A stretch of DNA of 23,324 bases, taken from NCBI GenBank assembly GCA_905201895.1, contig CAJKPX010000029.1, forward strand, positions 1 to 23,324, read 5' to 3'. Below, piece after piece: positions 1 to 7,307 of this stretch. The notes under the pieces are model-generated. The model did no database searches. It saw nothing but the letters and a program-made list of their open reading frames with translations, and had not been told where the DNA came from. The stretch's first letter is position 1, and each line of letters starts with the position of its first letter. A program made the translations under genes and the position numbers. The DNA is from an uncultured Eubacteriales bacterium (GTDB lineage Bacteria; Bacillota; Clostridia; Oscillospirales; CAG-272).

Positions 1-198
1 CCGCAGGACCGCAAGGTCCCGTTGGTGAGACAGGTCCCGCAGGACCGCAAGGTCCCGTTGGTGAGACAGGTCCCGCAGGACCGCAAGGTCCCGTTGGTGA
101 GACAGGTCCCGCAGGACCGCAAGGTCCTGTTGGTGAGACAGGTCCCGCAGGACCACAAGGTCCCGTTGGTGAGACAGGTCCCGCAGGACCGCAAGGAT
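1..198 (+). repeat. 36-bp tandem repeat encoding collagen triplets
   Basis: Five full 36-bp units (1-36, 37-72, 73-108, 109-144, 145-180) and a half unit at 181-198 lie head to tail. The first three are identical. Unit 4 differs by one base (ccc to cct) and unit 5 by one base (ccg to cca), and both changes are synonymous. Each unit encodes four Gly-X-Y triplets. The array continues beyond the left edge. Confidence 0.95.
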
Positions 199-641
199 TG
201 CAGGGGATTCCCGGCGGTGTGTTGAGCTATGCCGATTTTTACGCTCTGATGCCGCCCGACAACGCCGCAACGGTAGTTCCCGGGGCTGATGTAGCATTTC
301 CGCGAAACGGTCCGATCGCCAACACCAATATCGGGCGTCTTGATGACGTGTCGGTGAATCTTGCGCCTATTGGCACCTATCTGGTTCTGTTTCAGGTCAG
401 CGTCACCGAGGCGGGGCAGCTTCTCCTGACGCTCAACGGTCAGGAGCTGGATTATACCACGGTGGGCCGTGCCACGGACAGCTCGCAGATCGTTGGCACG
501 GCGATTGTGTCGACCACAGAGATCAATTCGATTCTCACGGTTCGCAATCCTGCAGGAAATGCAGCAGCACTTACCATTACCCCTGTGGCAGGCGGTACGG
601 AATCGGTGTCTGCGCATCTTGTGATCGTTCAGATCGCTTGA
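3..641 (+). CDS. Collagen-like repeat protein with C-terminal globular domain (5' truncated)
   Basis: The reading frame is open from the first bases of the window, so the gene starts upstream. The visible part begins with Gly-X-Y triplets. The repeating 12-residue block is GPQ-GPV-GET-GPA, present about 5.5 times up to roughly base 198. It is followed by a globular domain of about 147 residues starting near QGIPGGVLSYADFYALMPP. Collagen-repeat plus compact C-terminal domain is the plan of BclA-like exosporium and surface filaments of Firmicutes, and C-terminal domains of this type are common in gut Clostridia. The domain is rich in short beta segments (for example YLVLFQVSVTEAGQLLLTL) and probably trimerises as a jelly roll. 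The role is inferred to be cell- or spore-surface display. N-terminus, anchor and full length cannot be seen. The stop is TGA at 639-641, followed by a hairpin terminator. Confidence 0.85.
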   Translation, partial: AGPQGPVGETGPAGPQGPVGETGPAGPQGPVGETGPAGPQGPVGETGPAGPQGPVGETGPAGPQGLQGIPGGVLSYADFYALMPPDNAATVVPGADVAFPRNGPIANTNIGRLDDVSVNLAPIGTYLVLFQVSVTEAGQLLLTLNGQELDYTTVGRATDSSQIVGTAIVSTTEINSILTVRNPAGNAAALTITPVAGGTESVSAHLVIVQIA

Positions 642-693
642 GCACTTGCGGTGGCAACCGCTGATTTTGCGCGTTTGCAGCCTTGATAGAGGG

Positions 694-736
694 GGAGACC
701 AATTTCAGTGATGCGGTTGGTCTCTTTCCCTTTTTT
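694..736 (+). terminator. Intrinsic terminator of the collagen-like gene
   Basis: An 8-bp perfect stem GAGACCAA (695-702) / TTGGTCTC (717-724) with a 14-nt loop is followed by TTTCCCTTTTTT. It lies about 50 bases after the stop codon. Confidence 0.75.
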
Positions 737-783
737 ATGATATGCTCTTGATTATTTTCCCGTTTGCTTTTCCTCAAAAACGA

Positions 784-812
784 TTGACAAGACCGTTTTT
801 CTATGGTAAAAT
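784..812 (+). promoter_or_regulatory. SigA promoter of the GH110-like/GH43-like/hydrolase operon
   Basis: TTGACA (784-789), a 17-bp spacer and TAAAAT (807-812). Transcription should start near 819, leaving a leader of about 80 nt before the ATG at 902. Confidence 0.85.
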
Positions 813-829
813 AACCTCGAAAAAACACT

Positions 830-849
830 GTTGAGATTGTTGTCTCAAC
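830..849 (+). promoter_or_regulatory. Perfect inverted repeat in the leader, candidate operator or RNA hairpin
   Basis: GTTGAGA (830-836) and TCTCAAC (843-849) are a perfect 7-bp inverted repeat around TTGTTG. It lies about 10-30 bases downstream of the predicted start site, where a repressor bound to DNA would block transcription. It could equally be a 5'-UTR hairpin. Confidence 0.5.
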
Positions 850-901
850 GTGTGCTTCAATTCGGCTCAAGCTGCTCGACAGGGAGCAGAGGAGGGAATG
901 C

Positions 902-2521
902 ATGAACGAAGGAATGCGGGAGCTGCTCTCGGCGATTGATGCTCTGCGTGATGGGGAGACTCTCACGCTCAAGCGCGGTGCGCAATACGATATCCGGCAG
1001 GACGAGTGCGCGGTGCTCCATGGCTACCATGCAAGCAACACCGCCACGCGAGCGGAAAATCCAACGGGAGAGCGCAAAACAGCCATCTTTTTGCGCAACA
1101 AAAAGAATATTACGATCGACGGAAACGGCGCCACGCTCATGATCCACGGTATCATGACACCGCTTGTGATCGACTCCTGCGAACGGGTCACGGTCAAAAA
1201 TCTCACGGTTGATTATGCGCGTCCTACTATGAATGAATATTGCATCGAATCCTCCGACGGCGGTGAGAGCATTCTGCGCATGGCGGAGGATTGTCTCTAC
1301 GAGGTTGTGGAAGGCGAGCTCTTTTTCTGCGGCGAACGCGACCAAAGCGGCAAGCCTCTGTGGCGGATGCCTACCAAGGGGCGTGAGATTTTGTCGATGT
1401 ACTGTGATCCTCAAACCAAGCAGGTGCGCTTCTTTGGACGCGAGGAAGGCGACCGTTTTCCCTCTATTCCCACGATCGAGCATGCCGAGGACCTCGGTGG
1501 CGGACGTGTACGCGTGGTCTGGAAGAACAAAAATGCATCCTTGCCCGTGGGATGCACCGTTCAAACGCGCAACGTGCGGCGGGACGAGCTGGGCGGACTT
1601 TTTCAATACTGTAAAAATCTGCGGCTGGAAAACCTGCGCATTCGTTTTATGCACGGCTTTGGTTTGCTTTGCCAATATTGTGAGAACGTGACCTACCGTG
1701 CCCTTGACTGCACACCGGGTGAGGGCCGTACGATCGCCTGCAACGCCGATTTCTTTCATTTTTCGGGATGCAGCGGACATATCCGCATTGAGCATTGCAT
1801 CGCGGCGGGGGCACACGACGATTTCGTCAACGTTCACGGCACGCACATGCGCATTGTGGAGGCCGAGGGGCGCACTCTGCTCGTTCGCCTTGAAAATCCC
1901 AACACGTGGGGGCTTCGTGCATTTCGTGCGGGGGAGCGAGTCGACTTGATCCGTTGGAACACCATGCTCCCCTATGCCTCTCGCCGTGTGCGCAAAGCCG
2001 AGCAGGTCAACGAAACCGATTTCCTCCTTACACTTGATCGGTCATTGCCTACCGTTGAGGTGGGACGTGACGTGGTGGAGAATGCCACCTGCACCCCCCG
2101 CCTGACCGTGCGCAACTGTTATTTCGGACCCTCCATGGGCAGAGGTATCCTTTGCACCACCCGAAAAAGAATTCGCATTGAGCAAAACGCCTTTTATAAA
2201 TTGGGCGGTAGTGTGCTCTACGTTGCGAGTGATTGCAATTTTTGGATGGAGTCGGGCTACACAACCGACCTCCTCTTTCGCGCCAACACGCTGGTGGATT
2301 GCGCCTATGGACCGGGGAAGCACTCCGCGCCTCCGATCTACGTCAAGGCAGAGGTCGAGGCAGGTGTAACACCGCCGCCCGCGGTACACCGTCATATCCG
2401 CCTGATCGGAAACTGCATCGTTGGAGAGTGTGATACCCCATGGAGCAACGAATACGCCTACGTTGGTAAAGTAACCGACCGAAGAAACACCTTTGAGAGG
2501 AGAGACGAGCATGAAAAATAA
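902..2521 (+). CDS. GH110-like right-handed beta-helix glycoside hydrolase
   Basis: A 539-residue protein made of short beta-helix rungs. The N-terminal part (about residues 70-112, ITIDGNGATL followed by VTVKNLTVDYARPT) and the central block NADFFHFSGCSG...HDDFVNVHGT resemble GH110 alpha-1,3-galactosidases as I recall them. The acidic pair D306-D307 in HDDFVNVHG is the best candidate for catalytic residues, because paired Asp residues have been proposed as catalytic in GH110. Known members remove terminal alpha-1,3-linked galactose, for example from blood-group B or linear glycans. No signal peptide is visible, so the enzyme is probably cytoplasmic. The start ATG 902 has AGGAGG at 890-895. 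The gene overlaps the next by 11 bp, indicating coupled translation. It could be another beta-helix family with related rungs; the exact substrate is inferred. Confidence 0.7.
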   Translation: MNEGMRELLSAIDALRDGETLTLKRGAQYDIRQDECAVLHGYHASNTATRAENPTGERKTAIFLRNKKNITIDGNGATLMIHGIMTPLVIDSCERVTVKNLTVDYARPTMNEYCIESSDGGESILRMAEDCLYEVVEGELFFCGERDQSGKPLWRMPTKGREILSMYCDPQTKQVRFFGREEGDRFPSIPTIEHAEDLGGGRVRVVWKNKNASLPVGCTVQTRNVRRDELGGLFQYCKNLRLENLRIRFMHGFGLLCQYCENVTYRALDCTPGEGRTIACNADFFHFSGCSGHIRIEHCIAAGAHDDFVNVHGTHMRIVEAEGRTLLVRLENPNTWGLRAFRAGERVDLIRWNTMLPYASRRVRKAEQVNETDFLLTLDRSLPTVEVGRDVVENATCTPRLTVRNCYFGPSMGRGILCTTRKRIRIEQNAFYKLGGSVLYVASDCNFWMESGYTTDLLFRANTLVDCAYGPGKHSAPPIYVKAEVEAGVTPPPAVHRHIRLIGNCIVGECDTPWSNEYAYVGKVTDRRNTFERRDEHEK

Positions 2522-4016
2522 GACGGAGATCAAAAGTGCCGCCGCGCACACCTGGTGCAACCCGCTGCCGATCCCACAGATTCCGAGAGGGAAGGACGAG
2601 TGGTATCGAGGCGAGCCGGGCATGTTCAACCATGAAAACAAGCCCGCGCGCGATACCTATCCCGACTACCGCTCCATCAGCGATCCCACGGTGTTTTATC
2701 ACGGTGGAAAATGGTATCTCTATCCCAGCTACGGCATGGCTTGGGTGAGTGAGGATTTTCAAAATTGGAAGCATCACCGCACCGATCCCTATTGTCCCAA
2801 ATACAGTCCAACTATCGTTCCGTGGAAGGGAAAATTTCTGCTCACGAGCTGGAATTGTCCGCTTTATCTTGCCGACAACCCGCTCGGTCCCTTTGAGCTG
2901 CTGGGGGATTTCGTCCTGCCGAACGGCACCCCCTTCAAGCCTTGCGATCCGGGCATGTTTGCAGATGACGACGGGCGTCTCTACCTCTACACCACCGAGC
3001 GTTGGCGGCGCGAGGGGAGCGATGAGCGCGAGATGCTGATCGTGGGCTATGAGCTCAATCCCAACGATCCCTGCCACATCATTCGCGGTCCGGTTCGCAT
3101 CCTGACGCTTGATGCCGAGCACAAGCCCTGGGAGCGCATGGGACTTCATGGACAGGACACCTCCTTCGGCTGGGTGGAGGGACCGCACCTGCTCAAGCAC
3201 AACGGGCGCTACTATATGATCTACGCCGCACCCGATACACGCATGGCAAACTACTGCATGGCGGTCTATTATTCCGACAACTCACCGCTCGACGGCTTCC
3301 AATGTCAGCGCCGCAATCCGCTCACCCTTCATACGAGCGGCATTGTTTCGGGCGCAGGTCACGGATGCGTGGAGCATGGACCCAACGGCTCTCTTTGGGC
3401 ATTCTACACGATCGCCACGCCCTGCACGCATCATTATGAGCGACGCATCGGCATGGATCTGGTTGACGTGGACGAAAACGGCGAGCTTTATTGCCCCTTT
3501 GGAGTCACCGACACACCGCAATACGTGCCGGGATATATCGAAAATCCCACCGCAGAGGGCAACTCACCCATGCTCTATCCGCTCACGGGCGGCATCCGTC
3601 CCAAGGCATCGAGCAACGCGCCCGGGCGAGATCCTTTCTATGCAACAGACGAGAGCAACCGCTCCTGGTGGCAGCCCGCACACGGAGACAACGAGCCCTG
3701 GATCGAGCTTGATCTCGAGGCGGCGTACCGCGTGAGTGCGCTGCGTCTGTTCTGGCGTGACGTTGGCATCGACTATGCCAAGGGAATCGTTCCCGTGCCG
3801 ATCGGCTTTGTGCTGGAGGGGGCGCGGCAGGGCGAGTGGTTTACGTTGCTCGATGCCTCCGATGCAGCCGAGGAGAAGAATATCGACTACCGCATTCTCG
3901 AGGACGCGGTTTGCGATCGCATCCGCCTGCGCATCACGTCCCGAAACCGCGACATGGAGATCGGGCTTTGCGATCTGGCGGTGTTCGGTGTGTTGGCGGA
4001 AAAAACAAGGGTCTGA
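2511..4016 (+). CDS. GH43-like five-bladed beta-propeller glycosidase with C-terminal discoidin-like domain
   Basis: A 501-residue protein. The GH43/GH32-clan signature is visible: ISDPTVFYHGGKWYLYPS with D58 as likely catalytic base, KPCDPGMFADDDGRLYLY with D146 as likely pKa modulator, and GWVEGPHLLKHNGRYYMIY with E223 as likely acid. From about residue 340 a second domain contains WWQPAHGDNEPWIELDLEA and ends with IRLRITSRNRDMEIGLCDL, typical of F5/8 type C (discoidin) carbohydrate-binding folds. Family activities include beta-xylosidase, alpha-arabinofuranosidase and galactosidase; which applies here cannot be told. No signal peptide is seen. ATG 2511 is chosen over an upstream in-frame TTG (2493) because AGGAG at 2498-2502 is correctly spaced for it. 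It is the second gene of the 902-4718 operon, with the hydrolase following closely. Confidence 0.85.
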   Translation: MKNKTEIKSAAAHTWCNPLPIPQIPRGKDEWYRGEPGMFNHENKPARDTYPDYRSISDPTVFYHGGKWYLYPSYGMAWVSEDFQNWKHHRTDPYCPKYSPTIVPWKGKFLLTSWNCPLYLADNPLGPFELLGDFVLPNGTPFKPCDPGMFADDDGRLYLYTTERWRREGSDEREMLIVGYELNPNDPCHIIRGPVRILTLDAEHKPWERMGLHGQDTSFGWVEGPHLLKHNGRYYMIYAAPDTRMANYCMAVYYSDNSPLDGFQCQRRNPLTLHTSGIVSGAGHGCVEHGPNGSLWAFYTIATPCTHHYERRIGMDLVDVDENGELYCPFGVTDTPQYVPGYIENPTAEGNSPMLYPLTGGIRPKASSNAPGRDPFYATDESNRSWWQPAHGDNEPWIELDLEAAYRVSALRLFWRDVGIDYAKGIVPVPIGFVLEGARQGEWFTLLDASDAAEEKNIDYRILEDAVCDRIRLRITSRNRDMEIGLCDLAVFGVLAEKTRV

Positions 4017-4025
4017 CGAGGTGGT

Positions 4026-4718
4026 ATGATGGAGAAAACCTTTGAATTTCAGTTTGAGGGGCGCCGTGCGGCGGTTGTGATTCCCGACAATGCAAACGGA
4101 GAATGGGTTTGGAAGGCGGAGTTCTTCCATGCCTTCGATCAAGCCGAGCGTGCGCTATATGATGACGGCTACACGCGCGTTTACCATTCGGTGAGCGATC
4201 GCTACGGCAGCTACGAGGCGATCCGCATGATGCACCGCTTCTACCGATACGTGGTGCGCGAGTTCGGTTTACGCGAGAAATGTCACCTGTTCGGCTTCAG
4301 CCGAGGCGGGCTCTATGCCTTCAATTTTTGCCTTTCCTATCCCGAATACGTTGCCTCGCTCTATCTCGACGCCCCCGTGCTCGATATGAAGTCCTGGCCG
4401 CCCAAGGGGAGTGCGGAGCAGGCACAGCTCTTTGCCGAATATACGCTCAATGCCGACACGCTTCCGCTGTTTCGCGAAAATCCGATCGACAACCTCGACG
4501 AATTTTTTGCGCTTGATATCCCCCTGATGGTGGTCGCGGGAGCGTCGGATGAGCTCGTTCCGTTCGATGAGAATGCAGGCATTCTGCTCGACTATTGCAG
4601 GGAGCGGGGAATTGCCGTGGAAACGGTTATCAAGCCTACCTGCGGACATCATCCGCACTCGCTCGAGGACCCGACCCCGATCGTTTCGTTTGTCAAGCGA
4701 CACTCCACGCAGAATTGA
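4026..4718 (+). CDS. Alpha/beta hydrolase, likely esterase
   Basis: A 230-residue single-domain alpha/beta hydrolase. The nucleophile elbow is GFSRGG with S92. The acid is likely D175 in VAGASDELVPF, and the histidine H208 or H209 in CGHHPHSLEDP, which completes a plausible Ser-Asp-His triad in the right order and spacing. No signal peptide is visible. It follows the GH43-like gene by 9 bases and shares its promoter, so a role in removing acyl groups (for example acetyl) from the glycan fragments handled by the two upstream enzymes is a reasonable inference. Start ATG 4026, with a second ATG directly after at 4029; GAGGTGG lies just upstream and would fit the second slightly better. Confidence 0.85.
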   Translation: MMEKTFEFQFEGRRAAVVIPDNANGEWVWKAEFFHAFDQAERALYDDGYTRVYHSVSDRYGSYEAIRMMHRFYRYVVREFGLREKCHLFGFSRGGLYAFNFCLSYPEYVASLYLDAPVLDMKSWPPKGSAEQAQLFAEYTLNADTLPLFRENPIDNLDEFFALDIPLMVVAGASDELVPFDENAGILLDYCRERGIAVETVIKPTCGHHPHSLEDPTPIVSFVKRHSTQN

Positions 4719-4766
4719 ATGTGCCCGCGTTGATACCGAAACTTTCGTTTTTTTCACATGTTCCTC

Positions 4767-4795
4767 TTGCATTTTCGGGGGACGTGTGTTATAAT
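4767..4795 (+). promoter_or_regulatory. SigA promoter of the pnuC transcription unit
   Basis: TTGCAT (4767-4772), a 17-bp spacer and a perfect TATAAT (4790-4795). The RNA should begin about 4801-4803, directly at the first helix of the structured leader. Confidence 0.85.
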
Positions 4796-4800
4796 ATGGC

Positions 4801-4921
4801 ACGGTGACGTTGCCACCGAACAATAAATGTAAAAAATTAACTGCCACCGGGTAGGAAATGCAAAAAGCATTCGTTTGTGCGTCGTTAGGTCTTTGAAGAC
4901 GCACGCACGGATGCTTTTTTT
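4801..4921 (+). promoter_or_regulatory. Structured pnuC leader, candidate riboswitch with terminator/antiterminator
   Basis: The leader of about 130 nt starts at the promoter and ends at the ribosome site. CGGTG (4802-4806) can pair with CACCG at 4814-4818 or with the copy at 4845-4849; both lie in a repeated TGCCACCG. Just after, AATGC (4857-4861) can pair with GCATT (4867-4871). That pairing uses the same bases as the 5' arm of a strong terminator (4862-4919, then T-tract to 4921), so the two structures are mutually exclusive. I do not recognise a TPP, FMN, preQ1 or THF consensus. The NAD+-II (pnuC motif) class is the obvious known class to test. Confidence 0.65.
4862..4921 (+). terminator. 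Conditional intrinsic terminator before pnuC
   Basis: The outer arms AAAAAGCAT (4862-4870) / ATGCTTTTT (4911-4919), with CGT/ACG inside and GTGCGTC (4877-4883) / GACGCAC (4898-4904) at the top, form a stem of about 20 bp with one small internal mismatch. It is followed by Ts. It sits between the promoter and the start codon of pnuC, with the ribosome site GAGGAG beginning right after the T-tract. Confidence 0.85.
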
Positions 4922-4934
4922 GAGGAGAGAACCT

Positions 4935-5621
4935 ATGACAAAAATATTTCGTTATTTTACAAAATTCGAGGTTGGCTTGTGGCTTTCGTCGGTTGCCATG
5001 ATCGTGGCTTCGTTTATCATCTTCGATCGCGTCAACTATCTGACCCTGATTGCGTCGCTCATTGGGATCACCTCGTTGATCTTCTGTGCCAAGGGAAATC
5101 CCTTCGGACAGGTGCTGATGGTGCTTTTCAGTCTGATCTACGGCTGGATTTCCTTTCGCTTCACCTATTACGGTGAGATGCTCACCTACATCGGCATGAC
5201 CCTGCCCATGTCGGTCTATGCGCTGATCTCCTGGCTTCGCAATCCCTATCGGGGGAACAGGGCTGAGGTTGCGGTCAATGTGCTGGGCGCCAAGGAATGC
5301 CTCCTGATGTGGGCGCTTGCCATTCCCGTCACGGTGGCGTTTTATTTCATCCTGCGCTATCTCGGCACGGCAAATCTCTTGCCGGGCACGCTCTCTGTCA
5401 CCACCAGCTTTATTGCGGTCTATCTCACCGCACGCCGCAGCCCTTTTTTCGCGCTTGCCTATGCCGTCAACGATCTGGTTTTGATCGTGCTCTGGACGCT
5501 CGCAAGCATTACCGACCTGCGCTATCTTTCGGTGGTTTTCTGCTTTGTTGCATTTCTTTTTAACGATCTCTACACCTTTTTCAATTGGCAGAAAATGAAA
5601 AAACGACAGGCAGAAGGATAA
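4935..5621 (+). CDS. pnuC: PnuC-family vitamin/nicotinamide riboside transporter
   Basis: A 228-residue, very hydrophobic protein with about seven membrane segments, the size and layout of PnuC carriers. These facilitators move nicotinamide riboside, or thiamine or riboflavin in subfamilies, across the cytoplasmic membrane. Uptake is driven by phosphorylation of the vitamin inside. Family-like features are the central segment LPMSVYALISWLRNP and the C-terminal half with YAVNDLVLIVLWTLAS and FLFNDLYTFFNW. The start ATG 4935 was chosen over an upstream in-frame extension because that extension lies inside the terminator hairpin and GAGGAG (4922-4927) is well placed for 4935. The gene has its own promoter and leader RNA, suggesting control by the transported vitamin or its cofactor. 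Which ligand is carried cannot be decided by eye. Confidence 0.88.
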   Translation: MTKIFRYFTKFEVGLWLSSVAMIVASFIIFDRVNYLTLIASLIGITSLIFCAKGNPFGQVLMVLFSLIYGWISFRFTYYGEMLTYIGMTLPMSVYALISWLRNPYRGNRAEVAVNVLGAKECLLMWALAIPVTVAFYFILRYLGTANLLPGTLSVTTSFIAVYLTARRSPFFALAYAVNDLVLIVLWTLASITDLRYLSVVFCFVAFLFNDLYTFFNWQKMKKRQAEG

Positions 5622-5633
5622 GGACGCATGCCC

Positions 5634-5675
5634 AAAAAGCGCGATCTCAACCGCAGAGGTGAGATCGCGCTTTTT
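5634..5675. terminator. Bidirectional terminator between pnuC and the beta-helix gene
   Basis: A perfect 16-bp stem, AAAAAGCGCGATCTCA (5634-5649) / TGAGATCGCGCTTTTT (5660-5675), with a 10-nt loop. A-tract and T-tract flank it on both sides, so it can end both the rightward pnuC transcript and the leftward transcript from 7193. Confidence 0.92.
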
Positions 5676-5693
5676 TGTTATTTTACGATTGGC

Positions 5694-7193
5694 TTATTCA
5701 ATAATATAGACCTTTGCGTCGGTGTCGCCGAGAACCTCGGCAACGGTGCGCTCCACCTGCCCGTCAAAGGGCAGAATAGGCGGCTCAACGGCTTCGTTTG
5801 CGCCATACTGACCAAGCTTCATACCAAGATTTTGAACATAGGTGTTTTCATACATCACGGGGCAGCTCTCGCGCTTCATCGCCACCAGGTGTACCATACG
5901 GTAGGCGGCGCGGTCGAAGATATTGTGATGGATCGAATAATTGGAGGCGGTGTTTTCGTAGCTCCAGCCCTTGATGTGCGCGGGTGTGTCGGTGTTATGG
6001 CGCTGCTGACCCCAACCGTAGCCCGAATAGCGCAGAATATTGCCCGACATCTCGCAATCGTCGATGTAGCTTTGGGTGTCGCCCTTGGTTTTCTCCAGGA
6101 AATATTCGATGGAATACACGCAACGCTCGATCAGATTGTCACGGTAGCGGATATTTGTCATGGTGTAGGTCTTGCCGTTTGTTGTCACCTGATGTGTGAT
6201 ACCTGCGTCATACACCTGATAAATATAGCAGTTGGAAACGTCATAGTCCTCGCATCCGCCGTAGATCTCAATGGCATTGCCGTAGCGCGTCACGCTTCCG
6301 CGCTTGCCCTGCGGATAATTGGGGTCGGTTCCGAAATAGTGCTGAATGGTACCGCCGATCCAGCCAATCTCGCAGTTGGAAATGTGCAGACCCACCACGT
6401 GACCGCCGCCCGAGATGCCGTGTGCACCGATGTATTTGATGCAGATATTGTCAACCGTGACGTGATCGTTGCGACCGATTGCAATGCCCGTGCGCTTGAC
6501 AACCGCCTCGATGCTTTCAAACACCTCTGCGGGGTTGCCGCGATCGCAGCGCAGATAGAGCTCGCCAAAGCTCTCACTGTCGATGATCGGGATCGGGAAG
6601 TCCTCGCCCTTGGAGGGCTTATCGGTCAGGCGTGCCTCGTAGAGGCAGACCATATCCAGATCGCGCGTCATTTCGTTCGCCATCACAAAGGGGCGCGATT
6701 CATCGTCGCGGCAAACGAATTGGGAATGCATATAAGAAGGGATCAGCTTGCGGCAATGCGCCTCGCCTCCGTTGAACACGAGCGTACCGCAATCCAAAAT
6801 CAGTTCGTTGAGCTTCCAGATATGGTGCTCGGCGTCAAAGAGCGTCCATAGCGACGGATCGGCAAGATCGTGGTCCCAGCCGTAGAGTCGCGGCTTTTCG
6901 CCCTCGCCGTAGGCACAATAGGTCACGCCGGGGCGGGTTTTCACCGTTCCGCGGAAAATATCTCCGCGACGGAAGCGCACACCGTCACCACGGCAAAGCT
7001 CGGCAGCCGACACGCGTGCCGTTGTTTTCCATGCAGTTTCGGGTGTTTTGCCGTCGGCAGCATCATCTCCATCTGCGCTGACGTAATAGGTTGTGCCCTC
7101 AATCGGCATTTCATCCTTCGCGTTCAAAATTGCCTGACGGTGCGCCTCGCACAGCGCGTCAAGCTGCAACAGAAAATCTTTGGTTGCTTTCAT
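5694..7193 (-). CDS. Right-handed parallel beta-helix protein, probable polysaccharide-active enzyme
   Basis: A 499-residue protein. After a short helical N-terminus comes YYVSADGDDAADGKTPETAW (about residues 36-55), the entry sequence typical of many beta-helix carbohydrate enzymes. Rungs follow, such as VTVDNICIKYIGAHGISGGG and NAIEIYGGCEDYDVSNCYIY. The fold is well supported, but I recognise no specific CAZy family and cannot assign catalytic residues. There is no signal peptide. ATG at 7193 is preceded by GGAGGA in the correct place; the longer frame up to 7298 would run through the promoter and is rejected. It is transcribed leftward from its own promoter, downstream of the GH28-like gene and facing the pnuC unit. 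The neighbours suggest glycan breakdown. Confidence 0.8.
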   Translation of the reverse strand: MKATKDFLLQLDALCEAHRQAILNAKDEMPIEGTTYYVSADGDDAADGKTPETAWKTTARVSAAELCRGDGVRFRRGDIFRGTVKTRPGVTYCAYGEGEKPRLYGWDHDLADPSLWTLFDAEHHIWKLNELILDCGTLVFNGGEAHCRKLIPSYMHSQFVCRDDESRPFVMANEMTRDLDMVCLYEARLTDKPSKGEDFPIPIIDSESFGELYLRCDRGNPAEVFESIEAVVKRTGIAIGRNDHVTVDNICIKYIGAHGISGGGHVVGLHISNCEIGWIGGTIQHYFGTDPNYPQGKRGSVTRYGNAIEIYGGCEDYDVSNCYIYQVYDAGITHQVTTNGKTYTMTNIRYRDNLIERCVYSIEYFLEKTKGDTQSYIDDCEMSGNILRYSGYGWGQQRHNTDTPAHIKGWSYENTASNYSIHHNIFDRAAYRMVHLVAMKRESCPVMYENTYVQNLGMKLGQYGANEAVEPPILPFDGQVERTVAEVLGDTDAKVYIIE

Positions 7194-7263
7194 AATATGT
7201 ATCCTCCGTGGTCTGTAAAGACTTGCGTTTGTTCCCTCGCGGAGCCGTTCTCCGTCATAGGAG

Positions 7264-7292
7264 AGTATACCACATGAAGCGCAGTATGTCAA
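7264..7292 (-). promoter_or_regulatory. SigA promoter of the beta-helix gene, with flanking CCACATG repeats
   Basis: On the minus strand TTGACA (complement of 7287-7292), a 17-bp spacer and TATACT (complement of 7264-7269). On the plus strand CCACATG occurs at 7270-7276 inside the spacer and at 7295-7301 just upstream of the -35, 25 bp apart. These could be operator half-sites. Confidence 0.85.
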
Positions 7293-7307
7293 CCCCACAT
7301 GTGCAGA

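Noticed and set aside
1..198. CRISPR array
   Set aside because: The 36-bp periodicity has no spacers; the whole unit repeats and encodes Gly-X-Y triplets.
857..1846. Long minus-strand open frame opposite the GH110-like gene
   Set aside because: It lies entirely in antisense to a gene with clear family motifs, has no family-like sequence and no ribosome site; GC-rich third positions keep this frame open.
4719..4766. Terminator after the alpha/beta hydrolase gene
   Set aside because: CGAAACTTTCGTTTTTTT (from 4738) has a T-tract but its stem would need a one-base loop and is AT-rich, so I did not call it.
4801..4861. TPP, FMN, preQ1, fluoride or cobalamin aptamer in the pnuC leader
   Set aside because: None of the conserved core sequences that I can recall for these classes is present.
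5628..6851. 407-codon plus-strand open frame
   Set aside because: Antisense to the beta-helix gene at 5694-7193 and starting inside the bidirectional terminator; no recognisable domain.
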